A stretch of DNA of 64,000 nucleotides, from assembly GCF_000975155.1 (NCBI RefSeq), contig NZ_BBRG01000002.1:1-64000 (forward strand). Direction: 5' to 3'. The position numbers and the translations under genes are program-made. Positions within the stretch are counted from its first letter, which is position 1. Each line of letters opens with the position of its first letter. Source of the stretch: Demequina globuliformis. GTDB taxonomy: Bacteria > Actinomycetota > Actinomycetes > Actinomycetales > Demequinaceae. The notes under the pieces were generated by a model that saw only the letters and a list, made by a program, of their open reading frames with translations, had not been told where the DNA came from and made no database searches. Below are positions 28,699 through 37,812 of this stretch, one piece after another.

Positions 28699-30021
28699 TT
28701 ACGACCCCTGCGAAAGTTCGCGGTCCTCATCGCCTTCAACGAAGGCGGGGGAGGCGACCGCGTTGTCGGCATTGCGCCAGCGGGTGATCGCAGCCATGAG
28801 GTGGTACGAAATCAGGGCGGCTGCCGTCCCGAGGACAATGCCTTCGAACGCCAGGTCGCCCACGGTCCACGTGTAATTCGCAGCGCCAACGATCAGAGCG
28901 ATGCCCACCGGCATGAGGTTGACCGGGTTGCCAAAGTCCACCTTGCCCTGGCCCCAAATGCGAGCGCCGAGCACCGCGATCATGCCGAACAGCACTGTCG
29001 CGAGGCCACCCAGCACTCCCTGAGGCGTGGCCGCGATGAGTTCGCCAAACTTGGGCGACAGGCTCAACAGCAGTGCGAAGCCCGCGGCAATCCAGTAGGC
29101 CGCCGTCGAGTACACGCGTGTGGCCGCCATGACGCCAATGTTCTCGGCGTAGGTGGTGGTGCCAGATCCGCCGCCGGCGCCCGCGACGGCCGTGGCGACG
29201 CCGTCGGCCAGGAGCGCGCGACCCGTCAGCGGATCGAGGTCGTCGCCAGTCATCGCGGCCACAGACTTCACGTGGCCAATGTTCTCGGCAATCAGCACAA
29301 AGAGCACCGGCAGGAACATGATGATGACGGAGATGTCGAACTGCGGAGCGGTGAAGTCGGGCAGGCCCAGCCATGCAGCGTCCTTGACCTTGTCAAGGTT
29401 GTATTCGCCGTTGAGGGCCGCGACGGCGCATCCCACCACGGTGCCCAGCAGGATCGACAGTCGCCCGAGGACACCCTTGAAGAGCACCGTGATGACGATC
29501 ACTGCGAGGGCGGAGACGAGCGCGGAACTCAGGGAGGCCTGCACCATGCCCCACGCGGCGGGCGCCAGGTTGAGGCCAATCAGCATCACGATGGCGCCGG
29601 TGACCACCGGCGGCATCGTGAGCTCGATCCAGCGCGTACCCGCCACGTGGACCACCACGCCCACCACGGCAAGCAGGAGGCCCGTCATCACCAGACCGCC
29701 GAGCGCCACCCCCATCGAGTGCGCGCCAGTCGCGGCCGTGATCGGCGCCAAGAACGCGAAGCTCGAGCCGAGGTACGACGGCAACTTGTTGCCCGTGATG
29801 ATGAGGAACAACACGGTGCCGACCGCGGAAAAGAACAACGTGGTGGATGGGGGAAAGCCAGTGATGGTGGGCACCACGAACGTGGAGCCAAACATTGCCA
29901 GGACGTGCTGCGCGCCAATGCCGATGGTGCGCGGCCAGGTGAGTCGTTCCCCCGGTCCCACGGCCGAATTCGGTGCGACAGAACGCCCATCACCGTGAAG
30001 CGTCCAACTCATCAATGCCAT
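28699..30021 (-). CDS. Uracil-xanthine permease (NCS2, UraA/PyrP-like)
   Basis: 440 residues from MALMSWTLHG with AAGGAG 7 bases before; the 455-residue reading starts upstream of the ribosome site. Fourteen-helix NCS2 fold: GIGAQHVLAMFGSTFVVP (QH motif in helix 1), AENIGHVKSVAAMTG, and GSGTTTYAENIGVMAATRV, which in UraA holds the substrate-binding Glu. This form is that of uracil transporters. No pyr gene is adjacent. A long antisense reading frame over this gene is a composition shadow. Confidence 0.93.
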   Translation of the reverse strand: MALMSWTLHGDGRSVAPNSAVGPGERLTWPRTIGIGAQHVLAMFGSTFVVPTITGFPPSTTLFFSAVGTVLFLIITGNKLPSYLGSSFAFLAPITAATGAHSMGVALGGLVMTGLLLAVVGVVVHVAGTRWIELTMPPVVTGAIVMLIGLNLAPAAWGMVQASLSSALVSALAVIVITVLFKGVLGRLSILLGTVVGCAVAALNGEYNLDKVKDAAWLGLPDFTAPQFDISVIIMFLPVLFVLIAENIGHVKSVAAMTGDDLDPLTGRALLADGVATAVAGAGGGSGTTTYAENIGVMAATRVYSTAAYWIAAGFALLLSLSPKFGELIAATPQGVLGGLATVLFGMIAVLGARIWGQGKVDFGNPVNLMPVGIALIVGAANYTWTVGDLAFEGIVLGTAAALISYHLMAAITRWRNADNAVASPAFVEGDEDRELSQGS

Positions 30022-30066
30022 CGTTTCTCCTTGAATGATCCAGCAGGGTCTGCGGGGGTTGAGCAC

Positions 30067-30072
30067 AATCTA
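30067..30072 (-). promoter_or_regulatory. Putative -10 box (TAGATT) of the uracil permease
   Basis: TAGATT on the minus strand about 45 bases before the start leaves a leader with AAGGAG. No -35 or PyrR site recognised. Confidence 0.35.
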
Positions 30073-30128
30073 GCGGCCCTCGCTGCACCCGCCCCACGCG
30101 GCGTACCGCGAGCCGGAGTCAAGACCGC

Positions 30129-30134
30129 TAGGCT
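30129..30134 (+). promoter_or_regulatory. Putative -10 box (TAGGCT) of fabI
   Basis: TAGGCT precedes a short leader with AGGAGG (30142-30147), 10 bases before the ATG. Confidence 0.4.
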
Positions 30135-30157
30135 TCCGGTCAGGAGGAAACGAATAC

Positions 30158-30925
30158 ATGGGAATTCTTGACGGAAAGAACATCCTCGTCACCGGAGTGC
30201 TGACCGAGGGCTCGATTGCCTTCGATGTCGCGCGCCTGTGCCAGGAGCAGGGCGCAACCGTGGTGCTCACGGGCGTGGGTCGCACGCTGAAGATCACACA
30301 GGCCATGGGTCGTCGCCTTCCCGTCGAGGCACAGGTAGTGCCCCTCGACGTGACGGACCCGGAGCAGTTGGGCTCCTTGGCCGATGCCGTGCGTGAGCAC
30401 GTTCCTCACCTGGATGGGGTGGTGCATTCCATCGGCTTCGCGCCCCAGACCGTCATGGGCGGCAACTTCATGAGCGGGCAGTGGGAAGACGTCGCGACTG
30501 CGATGCACATCTCTGCGTACTCGCTCAAGGCTCTGGCGGAAGCAACGCAGCCACTCATGCCTCACGGAGGCTCGATCGTCGGTCTGACCTTCGACGCCAC
30601 CGTTGCCTGGCCCGTGTACGACTGGATGGGCGTGGCCAAGGCTGCACTCGAGTCCACGAGCCGTTACCTCGCCCGCGACCTCGGTCCGCAGGGCATCCGC
30701 TGCAACATGGTGTCCGCCGGGCCTATCAAGACCACGGCGGCAAAGAACATCCCCGGATTCGAACAGATGGAGGGGACCTGGTCTGAGCGTGCACCGCTGG
30801 GCTGGGACTCCGCCGCAACCGAGCCGACGGCGAAGGCGGTGACCGCGCTCTTGAGCGACTGGTTCCCCGCCACCACCGGCGAAATGGTGCACGTCGACGG
30901 AGGCGTGCACGCGATGGGACAGTGA
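30158..30925 (+). CDS. fabI: Enoyl-ACP reductase, InhA/FabI type
   Basis: 255 residues. It starts MGILDGKNILVTGVLTEGSIAF like InhA, with SIGFAPQ, the Phe in GLTFDATVAWP and the catalytic Tyr and Lys in VYDWMGVAKAALES. AGPIKTTAAKNIPGF is the substrate loop. NADH-dependent last step of fatty acid elongation; the family target of isoniazid adducts and triclosan. Followed one base later by the sixA-like gene. Confidence 0.95.
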   Translation: MGILDGKNILVTGVLTEGSIAFDVARLCQEQGATVVLTGVGRTLKITQAMGRRLPVEAQVVPLDVTDPEQLGSLADAVREHVPHLDGVVHSIGFAPQTVMGGNFMSGQWEDVATAMHISAYSLKALAEATQPLMPHGGSIVGLTFDATVAWPVYDWMGVAKAALESTSRYLARDLGPQGIRCNMVSAGPIKTTAAKNIPGFEQMEGTWSERAPLGWDSAATEPTAKAVTALLSDWFPATTGEMVHVDGGVHAMGQ

Positions 30926-30926
30926 T

Positions 30927-31433
30927 ATGCCGACGTTGATTCTCGCGCGCCACGCCAAGGCGGAGCGCCCTGCAGGACTGCAAGATATGGACCGCCCGTT
31001 GGCGCTGATCGGCCGCAAGGCGTCCGCCCACCTCGGCGAGGAGATCGCTGCCGCGGGGTTCACCCCCACGCTCGCACTCGTGTCGCCCTCGAACCGCACC
31101 CAGCAGACGTGGAGCCTGATGGCGTCCTCGTTTGATGGCTGCGAACTGCGCACGGTCGACGATCTCTATGAGACGCACGTCGACGGGCTGCTCGAGGTTC
31201 TGCATGAGCTCGGCGATGAGGACACGGTGGTTGTCGTGGGACACGAGCCCACCTCTTCGGCAGCCGCCGCATACCTCGCCGCCGACGAGTCCGACACCGA
31301 CGCTCTGAAGTCAGTCGCGCACGGCCTGAGCACCGGCACCGCGGCGGTCCTCACCTTCGAGGGGCCGTGGGCTGACCTTGGATCGCGCACCGCGACGCTC
31401 ACCCAGGTGATCTCCGGCCGCGACGTCGACTAA
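30927..31433 (+). CDS. SixA-type histidine phosphatase
   Basis: 168 residues starting one base after the fabI stop. The phosphohistidine motif is ILARHAKAERP (RHG-like as in SixA) and the second His is in VVVGHEPTSS. The small size fits SixA-like phosphohistidine phosphatases rather than phosphoglycerate mutases. Target unknown. It probably shares the fabI transcript. Confidence 0.85.
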   Translation: MPTLILARHAKAERPAGLQDMDRPLALIGRKASAHLGEEIAAAGFTPTLALVSPSNRTQQTWSLMASSFDGCELRTVDDLYETHVDGLLEVLHELGDEDTVVVVGHEPTSSAAAAYLAADESDTDALKSVAHGLSTGTAAVLTFEGPWADLGSRTATLTQVISGRDVD

Positions 31434-31453
31434 ACACCACAGCGGGCGGTCAC

Positions 31454-32008
31454 ATGTCCACCGAGCACCACACGCTTGAGGGATTCATCGGTGACTTTAT
31501 TCGTCGCCAGCCGATGTTCTTTGTTGCGACGGCGGCCGCCGACGGCTTGGTCAACGTGTCACCCAAGGGCGGCGTCGGCACTCTCGTCGTGCTCGATGAC
31601 CGTCGCGTTGCCTACCTGGACCTCACTGGCTCAGGGTCGGAGGCCATCGCACACGTGCGATCGGTGAACCGCATCACCGTGATGTGGTGCGCGTTCGAGG
31701 GCCCACCGATGATTGTGCGCGTGCATGGCACCGCACAGGTGCTCACGCCGGCCACACCGGACTGGGACGCGATGTCGGCTCACTTTCCCGACAAGCCCGG
31801 CGCTCGCGCGATCATTGTCGTCACAGCCGACCGCATCAGTGATTCGTGTGGAATGTCCGTGCCACTCTTGGACTACCGCAGCGACCGAGACCAGCTCGAC
31901 CGGTGGGCTCGCGGTAAGGGGCCCAACGGACTACGCGAGTATCGCGACCGCAAAAACGCCATAAGCCTGGACGGACTACCCGCGCTTGAGGAGCATGAGC
32001 GCGGGTAG
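31454..32008 (+). CDS. Pyridoxamine 5'-phosphate oxidase-like FMN-binding protein
   Basis: 184 residues, split-barrel flavoprotein pattern: FFVATAAADGLVNVSPKGG, VAYLDLTGSGSEAIAHV and RITVMWCAFEGPPMIVRVHGTAQVL. The C-terminal part (CGMSVPLLDYRSDRDQL...W) matches the PPOX group that is not true PdxH. Substrate unknown; cofactor FMN or F420 is possible by family. Confidence 0.82.
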   Translation: MSTEHHTLEGFIGDFIRRQPMFFVATAAADGLVNVSPKGGVGTLVVLDDRRVAYLDLTGSGSEAIAHVRSVNRITVMWCAFEGPPMIVRVHGTAQVLTPATPDWDAMSAHFPDKPGARAIIVVTADRISDSCGMSVPLLDYRSDRDQLDRWARGKGPNGLREYRDRKNAISLDGLPALEEHERG

Positions 32009-32025
32009 AGGCTGCGACCCGTCGG

Positions 32026-32676
32026 TCACGGACGCGGAGCAGTCCGCGCGTCGATGATGTCGATGACCGCCATGAGTGACGGCTCGTTGACGGCCGCGTC
32101 GGCTTGCTCCTGTACGACGGGCTTGGCGTTAAAGGCGATTCCCAACCCGGCTGCCGCCATCATGTCCAGGTCATTTGCTCCGTCGCCAACTGCCACGGCA
32201 TCGGCCGGATCCAGTCCGAGCTGAGCGCAGTACTCACGGAGAGCGGCCGCCTTCGCGGCCCTGTCGATGACTGGGCCAATGGTTCGGCCCGTCAGAGCTC
32301 CGTCGATGACTTCTAGGCGGTTGGCGCGGAAGAGGTCGATGTTCACGGTCGACGCGAGATCCGCGACAATCTCCTCGAACCCGCCAGAGACCAGGGCCGC
32401 CGTCCACCCGCGTTCCTGCAACGTGGAAATGAGTTCCTCAGCGCCAGGCGTGAACTCGACCTCGTCGATCACGTCGCGAAACACGGTATCGGGCACTCCC
32501 GCGAGCGTCGCGACGCGCTGTCGCAGCGACTCAGCAAAGTCAATCTCGCCGCGCATGGCCGCCTCAGTCACCGCGGCTACTTCAGGCTCGGTGCCTGCGC
32601 GCGCTGCAATGCGTTCAATGACTTCTGAGGTGATGAGCGTGGAGTCGACGTCCAAAACAATCAGACGTCCACTCAT
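32026..32676 (-). CDS. serB: Phosphoserine phosphatase SerB (short form)
   Basis: 216 residues, HAD motifs VLDVDSTLI (DxDST), [10 protein letters not shown] (motif II Ser) and [12 protein letters not shown] (motif IV). [15 protein letters not shown] near the end is typical of SerB. It lacks the N-terminal ACT domains of mycobacterial SerB2. Final step of serine synthesis. ATGA overlap with glgC, so both share the glgC promoter although the functions are unrelated. Confidence 0.92.
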   Translation of the reverse strand: MSGRLIVLDVDSTLITSEVIERIAARAGTEPEVAAVTEAAMRGEIDFAESLRQRVATLAGVPDTVFRDVIDEVEFTPGAEELISTLQERGWTAALVSGGFEEIVADLASTVNIDLFRANRLEVIDGALTGRTIGPVIDRAAKAAALREYCAQLGLDPADAVAVGDGANDLDMMAAAGLGIAFNAKPVVQEQADAAVNEPSLMAVIDIIDARTAPRP

Positions 32677-33914
32677 CCGGTGACCACCGTGCCCTTGGGG
32701 ACAACCGTGATGCCGGACTCGGTGACGGTGAAGCCGCGCTCAAGGTCGGACTGGCGGTCGATCCCGACCCTGGCGCCCTCTTCCACGGTGACGTTCTTGT
32801 CCAAGATGGCGCGGTGCACCTGTGCGTGGCGATTGACGACCACGTGGTCCAGGAGCACCGAATCGGACACCGTTGACCACGAGTGGAGGCGGACGCCAGG
32901 CGACAGGACCGAGCCCGTCACGGTGGCGCCGGAGACGATCACGCCAGGGGAGACCACCGAGTCCGCGGCGTGTCCGAGGCGCCCCTCCTCAGAGTGGATG
33001 AACTTCGCGGGCGGTTCGGTGATGAGGCCCTGGTGCAGCGGCCACTGGTGGTTGTACACGTTGAAGATGGGCTGCACCGCGATGAGGTCCATGTGGGCCT
33101 CGTAATACGAGTCGAGCGTACCCACGTCGCGCCAATAGTCGCGGTCGCGATCGGTGGATCCCGGCACGTCGTTGTCGACAAAGTCGTAGAACCCGCAGGT
33201 GCCGCGGTCGACGAAGTGGGGGACAATGTCGCCGCCCATGTCGTGCTTGCTGGAAGCGGACTCGGCGTCGGCCTTGAGCGCTTCGAGCAGCGGCTCAACG
33301 GAGGCAACGTAGTTGCCCATGGAGGCGAGAACCTCACCGGGGGAGTCGGGCAGACCCTCGGGATTCTCTGGCTTCTCGAGGAAGGCTCGAATCCGGCCGG
33401 GGTTGTCCTTGTCGATATCGATCACGCCGAACTGATCCGCGAGTTCGATGGGCTGGCGGATGCCGGCGACGGTGAACTCTGCGCCGGAGGCGATGTGCGA
33501 GTCGACCATCTGGGAGAAGTCCATGCGGTACACGTGGTCGGCGCCCACGATCACGACGATGTCTGGCTGCTCGTCTTCGATGATGTTGACGGTCTGATAA
33601 ATCGCGTCGGCGCTGCCGAGGTACCAATGCTTGCCGCGACGCTGCTGGGCGGGCACCGGAGCGACGTAGTTGCCCAGGAGCGGCGACATGCGCCAGGTGC
33701 GGGCGATGTGGCGGTCCATCGAGTGCGACTTGTACTGGGTGAGCACCACCACGTGCAGGTAGCGCGAGTTCACCAGGTTGGACAAGGCAAAGTCGACGAG
33801 CCGGTACGTTCCGCCGAAGGGAACTGCGGGCTTGGCTCGGGCCGCGGTGAGGGGCATCAGACGCTTGCCCTCACCTCCAGCGAGGACGATCGCGAGTACT
33901 TTCGGTGCGGGCAT
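32673..33914 (-). CDS. glgC: Glucose-1-phosphate adenylyltransferase GlgC
   Basis: 413 residues from the ATG 6 bases after a TATGCT box; the open frame continues to 35129 only as antisense of glgM. The nucleotidyltransferase motif is [23 protein letters not shown], followed by [23 protein letters not shown], and [12 protein letters not shown], then the C-terminal left-handed beta-helix. Makes ADP-glucose for the divergent glgM product. Confidence 0.95.
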   Translation of the reverse strand: MPAPKVLAIVLAGGEGKRLMPLTAARAKPAVPFGGTYRLVDFALSNLVNSRYLHVVVLTQYKSHSMDRHIARTWRMSPLLGNYVAPVPAQQRRGKHWYLGSADAIYQTVNIIEDEQPDIVVIVGADHVYRMDFSQMVDSHIASGAEFTVAGIRQPIELADQFGVIDIDKDNPGRIRAFLEKPENPEGLPDSPGEVLASMGNYVASVEPLLEALKADAESASSKHDMGGDIVPHFVDRGTCGFYDFVDNDVPGSTDRDRDYWRDVGTLDSYYEAHMDLIAVQPIFNVYNHQWPLHQGLITEPPAKFIHSEEGRLGHAADSVVSPGVIVSGATVTGSVLSPGVRLHSWSTVSDSVLLDHVVVNRHAQVHRAILDKNVTVEEGARVGIDRQSDLERGFTVTESGITVVPKGTVVTG

Positions 33915-33920
33915 ATCCTC

Positions 33921-33926
33921 AGCATA
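33921..33926 (-). promoter_or_regulatory. Putative -10 box (TATGCT) of glgC-serB, leaderless
   Basis: TATGCT on the minus strand ends 6 bases before the glgC ATG. Confidence 0.55.
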
Positions 33927-33974
33927 GGGGGCGCGACGCGCGTGTGAACAGGGCACACGCTGATGTAAAGGCGA

Positions 33975-33980
33975 TAGCGT
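33975..33980 (+). promoter_or_regulatory. Putative -10 box (TAGCGT) of glgM, leaderless
   Basis: TAGCGT, then GGGCCC (6 bases), then the ATG. The two divergent -10 boxes of glgC and glgM are separated by 48 bases and have identical distances to their starts. Confidence 0.55.
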
Positions 33981-33986
33981 GGGCCC

Positions 33987-35189
33987 ATGCGAGCAGACAT
34001 CCTTACGCGCGAGTACCCACCCCACATCTACGGTGGCGCAGGCGTGCACGTGACCGAGTTGGCCGCCGTCCTGCGAGAGCACATGGATGTGGAGGTCAGG
34101 GCTTTCGATGGTCCGCGTGAGGACCAGGGGGTGACGGGCTACGACCCGCTGGGCGGTGGCGTGGGAGACGCGTCGCTGGACGTTCTGGCCCACAACCTGC
34201 CCATGGCCAAGGACTGCGAAGGCGCCGACCTCGTGCACTCGCACACCTGGTACGCCAACATGGCAGGGCACATTGCCGCGAAGCTGCATGGCATCCCGCA
34301 CATCATTAGCGCCCACTCGCTTGAGCCGCTGCGTCCATGGAAGGCGGAGCAGCTCGGCGGTGGCTACCGGGTGTCGTCGTGGATCGAGCGCACCGCGTAC
34401 GAGGGCGCCGACGCCATCATCGCTGTGTCCGGCGGGATGCGGGACGACGTCCTGCGGTCGTACCCCGACATCGACCCCGACAAGGTTCACGTCATCCACA
34501 ACGGCATCGACGTGGACGCGTGGGCGGCACCAGCCACGGACGACGAGCGTGCTGCGGCCGATGCCGTGGTCGCCGAGTGGGGGATCGACCCCGAGCGCCC
34601 CGCAATCGTCTTCGTGGGACGCATCACTCGCCAGAAGGGCCTGCCGTTCTTCCTTCGTGCTGTTGAGGACCTGCCGCCAGAGGTGCAGGTGGTGCTGTGC
34701 GCTGGTGCACCCGACACCAAGGAGATCGCCGCCGAGGTCAGTGGCCTCGTGGCCTCGCTCCAGGAGCGTCGCGACGGCGTGATCTGGATCGACAAGCACT
34801 TGCCGCGCCCCGAGCTGGTCGCTGTCCTCGACGCGTGCACCGCCTTCGTGTGCCCGAGCGTCTACGAGCCGCTGGGCATCGTGAACCTCGAGGCCATGGC
34901 GGTGGGACTTCCGGTCGTCGCGACCGCCACGGGAGGTATCCCTGAGGTCGTCGTCGACGGCGAGACGGGAATCCTGGTGCCGATTGACCAGGTGAGCGAC
35001 GGCACCGGCACGCCCACGGACCCCGACGCCTTCATCGCAGATCTCGCCGCCGCGCTCACGGACGTGGTGTCCGACCTGGACCGTGCGAAGGCATGGGGAG
35101 CTGCCGGGAGGCAGCGTGCCGCCGAGCACTTCTCATGGGAGACGATCGGGGAACGCACCGCGGCCCTGTACAAAGACATCCTCGGATAG
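33987..35189 (+). CDS. glgM: GT4 alpha-maltose-1-phosphate synthase / glycogen synthase
   Basis: 400 residues. The start [25 protein letters not shown] and the [21 protein letters not shown] segment match the actinobacterial GT4 enzyme (GlgM, Rv1212c; often annotated glgA). [10 protein letters not shown] and [25 protein letters not shown] form the ADP-glucose site with the E-x7-E pattern. It is divergent from glgC as in mycobacteria. Makes maltose-1-phosphate from ADP-glucose and glucose-1-phosphate for the GlgE pathway; glgE itself is not in the window, so classical glycogen synthase activity cannot be excluded. Confidence 0.9.
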   Translation: MRADILTREYPPHIYGGAGVHVTELAAVLREHMDVEVRAFDGPREDQGVTGYDPLGGGVGDASLDVLAHNLPMAKDCEGADLVHSHTWYANMAGHIAAKLHGIPHIISAHSLEPLRPWKAEQLGGGYRVSSWIERTAYEGADAIIAVSGGMRDDVLRSYPDIDPDKVHVIHNGIDVDAWAAPATDDERAAADAVVAEWGIDPERPAIVFVGRITRQKGLPFFLRAVEDLPPEVQVVLCAGAPDTKEIAAEVSGLVASLQERRDGVIWIDKHLPRPELVAVLDACTAFVCPSVYEPLGIVNLEAMAVGLPVVATATGGIPEVVVDGETGILVPIDQVSDGTGTPTDPDAFIADLAAALTDVVSDLDRAKAWGAAGRQRAAEHFSWETIGERTAALYKDILG

Positions 35190-35192
35190 GCT
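35187..35192 (+). promoter_or_regulatory. Putative -10 box (TAGGCT), leaderless
   Basis: TAGGCT overlaps the glgM stop codon and ends 8 bases before the ATG at 35201. Confidence 0.45.
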
Positions 35193-35200
35193 GGGCAATC

Positions 35201-35983
35201 ATGACCGAGGTGCTGACATTCACGGGCGTTCAGTTGCGGCGAGGCGACAACCCGATCCTGCGCGACATCGACTGGAGTGTCGACTCCTCGGAACGGTGGG
35301 TGGTGCTGGGGCCAAACGGCGCTGGCAAGACTACGCTGACCAATCTCGCCTCGGCGCGCATGCACCCGAGCGAGGGGACTGTCCAGGTCTTGGGCGAGAC
35401 GCTCGGCCACACTGACACGCAAGACTTGCGTACCCGGGTGGGGCTCACGTCGGCAGCGCTCGCGGACCGCATCCCGGACGACGAGACCGTGCGCGACGTC
35501 GTGATGACCGCTGCGTACGGTGTGACCGGCCGCTGGCGCGAAGAGTACGAGCAGGTCGACGAGACCAGGGCAGAGAATCTGCTCGCGGCCTTTGGCATGC
35601 AGAGCTTCACTGAGCGCGCCTTCTGGACGCTGTCGGAAGGCGAGCGCAAGCGTGTGCAGATCGCGCGTGCGCTGATGACGGACCCCGAACTGCTGATCCT
35701 CGATGAGCCTGCCGCAGGCCTTGACCTGGGCGGACGTGAGGAACTGCTGGCCGCACTGTCTGAACTGGCCGGTGACCGCCGTTCGCCGGCCATGATTATG
35801 GTCACTCACCACGTCGAGGAGATTCCGCCCAACTTCACTCACGCGCTCTTGCTGCGCGAGGGCCGTGTCATCGCCCAGGGCCCCCTGCACCAGACCGTGA
35901 CGTCAGCGAACCTCTCTCAGGCGTACGACATGCCTGTCGCGTTGCACGCCCACCAGGGACGCTGGACCGCCCGCAAAGCGTGA
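35201..35983 (+). CDS. ABC transporter ATP-binding protein (YlmA/ModF-like, orphan)
   Basis: 260 residues from MTEVLTFTG; the reading upstream to 35093 overlaps glgM. Walker A GPNGAGKTTLTNLAS, signature TLSEGERKRVQIARAL (a Glu in place of the first Gly), Walker B LLILDEPAAGLDLGG and switch His in VTHHVEEIPP. No permease is adjacent. The combination fits the YlmA-like ATPases of Gram-positives, whose function is unknown. Confidence 0.88.
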   Translation: MTEVLTFTGVQLRRGDNPILRDIDWSVDSSERWVVLGPNGAGKTTLTNLASARMHPSEGTVQVLGETLGHTDTQDLRTRVGLTSAALADRIPDDETVRDVVMTAAYGVTGRWREEYEQVDETRAENLLAAFGMQSFTERAFWTLSEGERKRVQIARALMTDPELLILDEPAAGLDLGGREELLAALSELAGDRRSPAMIMVTHHVEEIPPNFTHALLLREGRVIAQGPLHQTVTSANLSQAYDMPVALHAHQGRWTARKA

Positions 35984-36004
35984 CGCGCAAGCGAGTGTGC
36001 CCCG

Positions 36005-36079
36005 GGCATCGGCCCTGGTCGCCCAGGTCTGTTCACCTCCACCTCAAGGACTGACAAGGTCGTCCTCGCGGCCGATGCC
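36005..36079 (+). other. Inverted repeat in the leader region of nfeD
   Basis: GGCATCGGCC at 36005-36014 and GGCCGATGCC at 36070-36079 are a perfect 10-bp inverted repeat, 55 bases apart, with a small inner hairpin (CTGGTCGCCCAG). It lies upstream of the -10 box of nfeD, so it could be a transcription end of the ABC gene or a protein site. Confidence 0.4.
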
Positions 36080-36098
36080 GCCGCCTGAGCGCCGCTGC

Positions 36099-36104
36099 TA
36101 GGTT
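36099..36104 (+). promoter_or_regulatory. Putative -10 box (TAGGTT) of nfeD-SPFH
   Basis: TAGGTT followed by a short leader with AGGAGGT (36114-36120), 8 bases before the nfeD ATG. One of the best ribosome sites in the window. Confidence 0.45.
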
Positions 36105-36128
36105 GCAGGAAAGAGGAGGTGGAAGGCC

Positions 36129-36569
36129 ATGGATTCACTGTGGTGGTTCGTCGGAGCCATTGTGTTGGGAATCGTCGAGATCTTCACGCTCGACCTAGTT
36201 TTTGCGATGCTCGCAGCAGGAGCCCTCGCCGGCGGTGCAGCCGCATTGCTGGGCGCAGACTTCTGGGTCAGCATGGTGCTGGCGTGCGTGGTCGCAGCGC
36301 TGATGCTGTTCACGTTGCGCCCGTGGCTGCTCAAGTCCATCCGGGCCCGGTCTGTGCTGGTGGAGACCAACTCCGCCGCGCTGGTGGGTGAAGAAGGACG
36401 GGCACTGGATCAGGTCACGGAGTTCAGTGGCCGCATCAAGCTTGCCGGTGAAGTGTGGTCGGCTCGTACGCGCGATGATGCGCAACCCATCACGGAGGGT
36501 ACTGACGTGACCGTGGTGGACATCAAGGGTGCGACGGCGATCGTCGAACCAGAGAATAAGGGGGAGTGA
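36129..36569 (+). CDS. NfeD-like membrane protein
   Basis: 146 residues with two to three membrane helices (about 4-70: LWWFVGAIVLGIVEIF, VFAMLAAGALAGGAAALL, MVLACVVAALMLFTLRPWLL) then an OB-fold domain with LVGEEGRALDQV and IKLAGEVWSARTRDD. The short NfeD form (no protease domain). Paired with an SPFH protein gene 4 bases downstream, the usual pairing, where NfeD helps organise stomatin-like assemblies. Confidence 0.92.
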   Translation: MDSLWWFVGAIVLGIVEIFTLDLVFAMLAAGALAGGAAALLGADFWVSMVLACVVAALMLFTLRPWLLKSIRARSVLVETNSAALVGEEGRALDQVTEFSGRIKLAGEVWSARTRDDAQPITEGTDVTVVDIKGATAIVEPENKGE

Positions 36570-36573
36570 ACCC

Positions 36574-37650
36574 ATGACTGTTGCACAGATTGTGATCACG
36601 GTTGTGGCCGTGGTGCTGGCGATCTTTGTGATCTCCGCACTGGCCAAGGCCATTCAGATTGTTCCTCAAACCGAGGCCCGGGTCGTGGAACGGCTCGGAC
36701 GGTACAACCGCACCATGGAAGCAGGCATGCACCTGCTGGTGCCGTTCATCGACAAGGTGCGCCAGAAGGTCGACCTGCGTGAGCAGGTGGTGTCCTTCCC
36801 GCCGCAAAACGTCATTACCTCGGACAACCTCAACGTCGAGATTGACACCGTGATCTATTTCCAGGTCACGAACGCCAAGTCAGCGGTGTATGAGATCGCC
36901 AGCTACATCGTCGGTATGCAGCAGTTGACCGTCACGACTATCCGTAACGTCATTGGAACCATGGACCTGGAGCAGACGCTCACCAGCCGTGACCAGATCA
37001 ATGGTCAGCTGCGTAGCGTGCTGGACGAGGCGACTGGTAAGTGGGGCATCCGCGTGGGTCGCGTGGAGCTCAAGGCGATTGACCCGCCCCTGTCCATCAA
37101 GGACTCGATGGAGAAGCAGATGCGGGCGGAGCGCGACCGACGCGCCGCGATCTTGACCGCTGAAGGTGTCAAGCAGTCGCAGATTCTGACCGCTGAAGGT
37201 GAGAAGCAGTCGGCCATCTTGCGTGCCGAAGGTGAGGCGCAGGCGGCCATCCTGAACGCTGAGGGTGAAGCGCGCGCGATCTTGCAGGTCTTCGACGCCA
37301 TCCACCAAGGAGACGCCGACTCCAAGCTGCTGGCCTACCAGTACCTGCAGGTGCTGCCGGAAATCGCGAAGACGGACTCGAACAAGGTGTGGTTTGTCCC
37401 CACCGAGTTCACTGGCGCGCTCAAGTCCATCTCCGCGGCCTTTGGTCAAGAGGAGGACCTGGAGCCGCTGACGCGGGACAGGGACCGCGACAGCGACCGC
37501 TCGAGCCGGATCACGTCTGCCCTCGCAGACCCGGCCGAGGCGCTGCGCCTGGCTCGCCAGGAGGTCGAGGACGCCACCTCGGACGCGACCGACGCTGGCA
37601 CGCGCTCGGGCCGTCCGTTCAACCCAGATGCGGAGAAGGGCCAGCAGTAG
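36574..37650 (+). CDS. SPFH/stomatin-like membrane protein (QmcA family)
   Basis: 358 residues from MTVAQIVITV; ATG 36529 lies inside nfeD. One N-terminal membrane segment (4-24), SPFH/band 7 domain (VERLGRYNRTMEAGMHLLVPF... to about 190), then Ala/Glu-rich helices with four repeats of the type ILTAEGEKQSAILRAEGEAQ (195-245), a stomatin coiled coil, and a disordered Arg/Asp-rich tail. Builds membrane scaffolds in the family. Followed by a strong terminator. Confidence 0.93.
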   Translation: MTVAQIVITVVAVVLAIFVISALAKAIQIVPQTEARVVERLGRYNRTMEAGMHLLVPFIDKVRQKVDLREQVVSFPPQNVITSDNLNVEIDTVIYFQVTNAKSAVYEIASYIVGMQQLTVTTIRNVIGTMDLEQTLTSRDQINGQLRSVLDEATGKWGIRVGRVELKAIDPPLSIKDSMEKQMRAERDRRAAILTAEGVKQSQILTAEGEKQSAILRAEGEAQAAILNAEGEARAILQVFDAIHQGDADSKLLAYQYLQVLPEIAKTDSNKVWFVPTEFTGALKSISAAFGQEEDLEPLTRDRDRDSDRSSRITSALADPAEALRLARQEVEDATSDATDAGTRSGRPFNPDAEKGQQ

Positions 37651-37669
37651 GCTCGATCCGAATCTTCAC

Positions 37670-37702
37670 ACGCCCCCGGCGCCGCGATGGCGCCGGGGGC
37701 GT
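37670..37702 (+). terminator. Terminator after the nfeD-SPFH operon
   Basis: A 14-bp perfect stem (ACGCCCCCGGCGCC with its complement) and loop GCGAT, then CGTGTTG. GC-rich with a poor T tract. Confidence 0.8.
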
Positions 37703-37800
37703 CGTGTTGCCTCCACTCTTCGCCTGGCCGTACATACACGGCGGGATTTCGGGTTCACTGTGTTCCTGGCCGTTGATATTCGGTGGTGGGGGCATGCTGA

Positions 37801-37806
37801 GACAAT
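37801..37806 (+). promoter_or_regulatory. Possible -10 box (GACAAT) of the rRNA methyltransferase gene
   Basis: GACAAT ends 6 bases before the GTG at 37813. It departs from the TANNNT pattern at the first base. Confidence 0.3.
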
Positions 37807-37812
37807 GAGCGC

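Noticed and set aside
28642-30171. 509-residue plus-strand frame over the uracil permease
   Set aside because: It is antisense to a clear NCS2 permease, His/Arg/Gln-rich, starts in the palindromic terminator and has no ribosome site. High G+C gives long antisense frames.
32673-35129. Extension of GlgC to 818 residues
   Set aside because: The extra part is antisense to glgM; the real start at 33914 has a leaderless -10 box and the usual [14 protein letters not shown] start.
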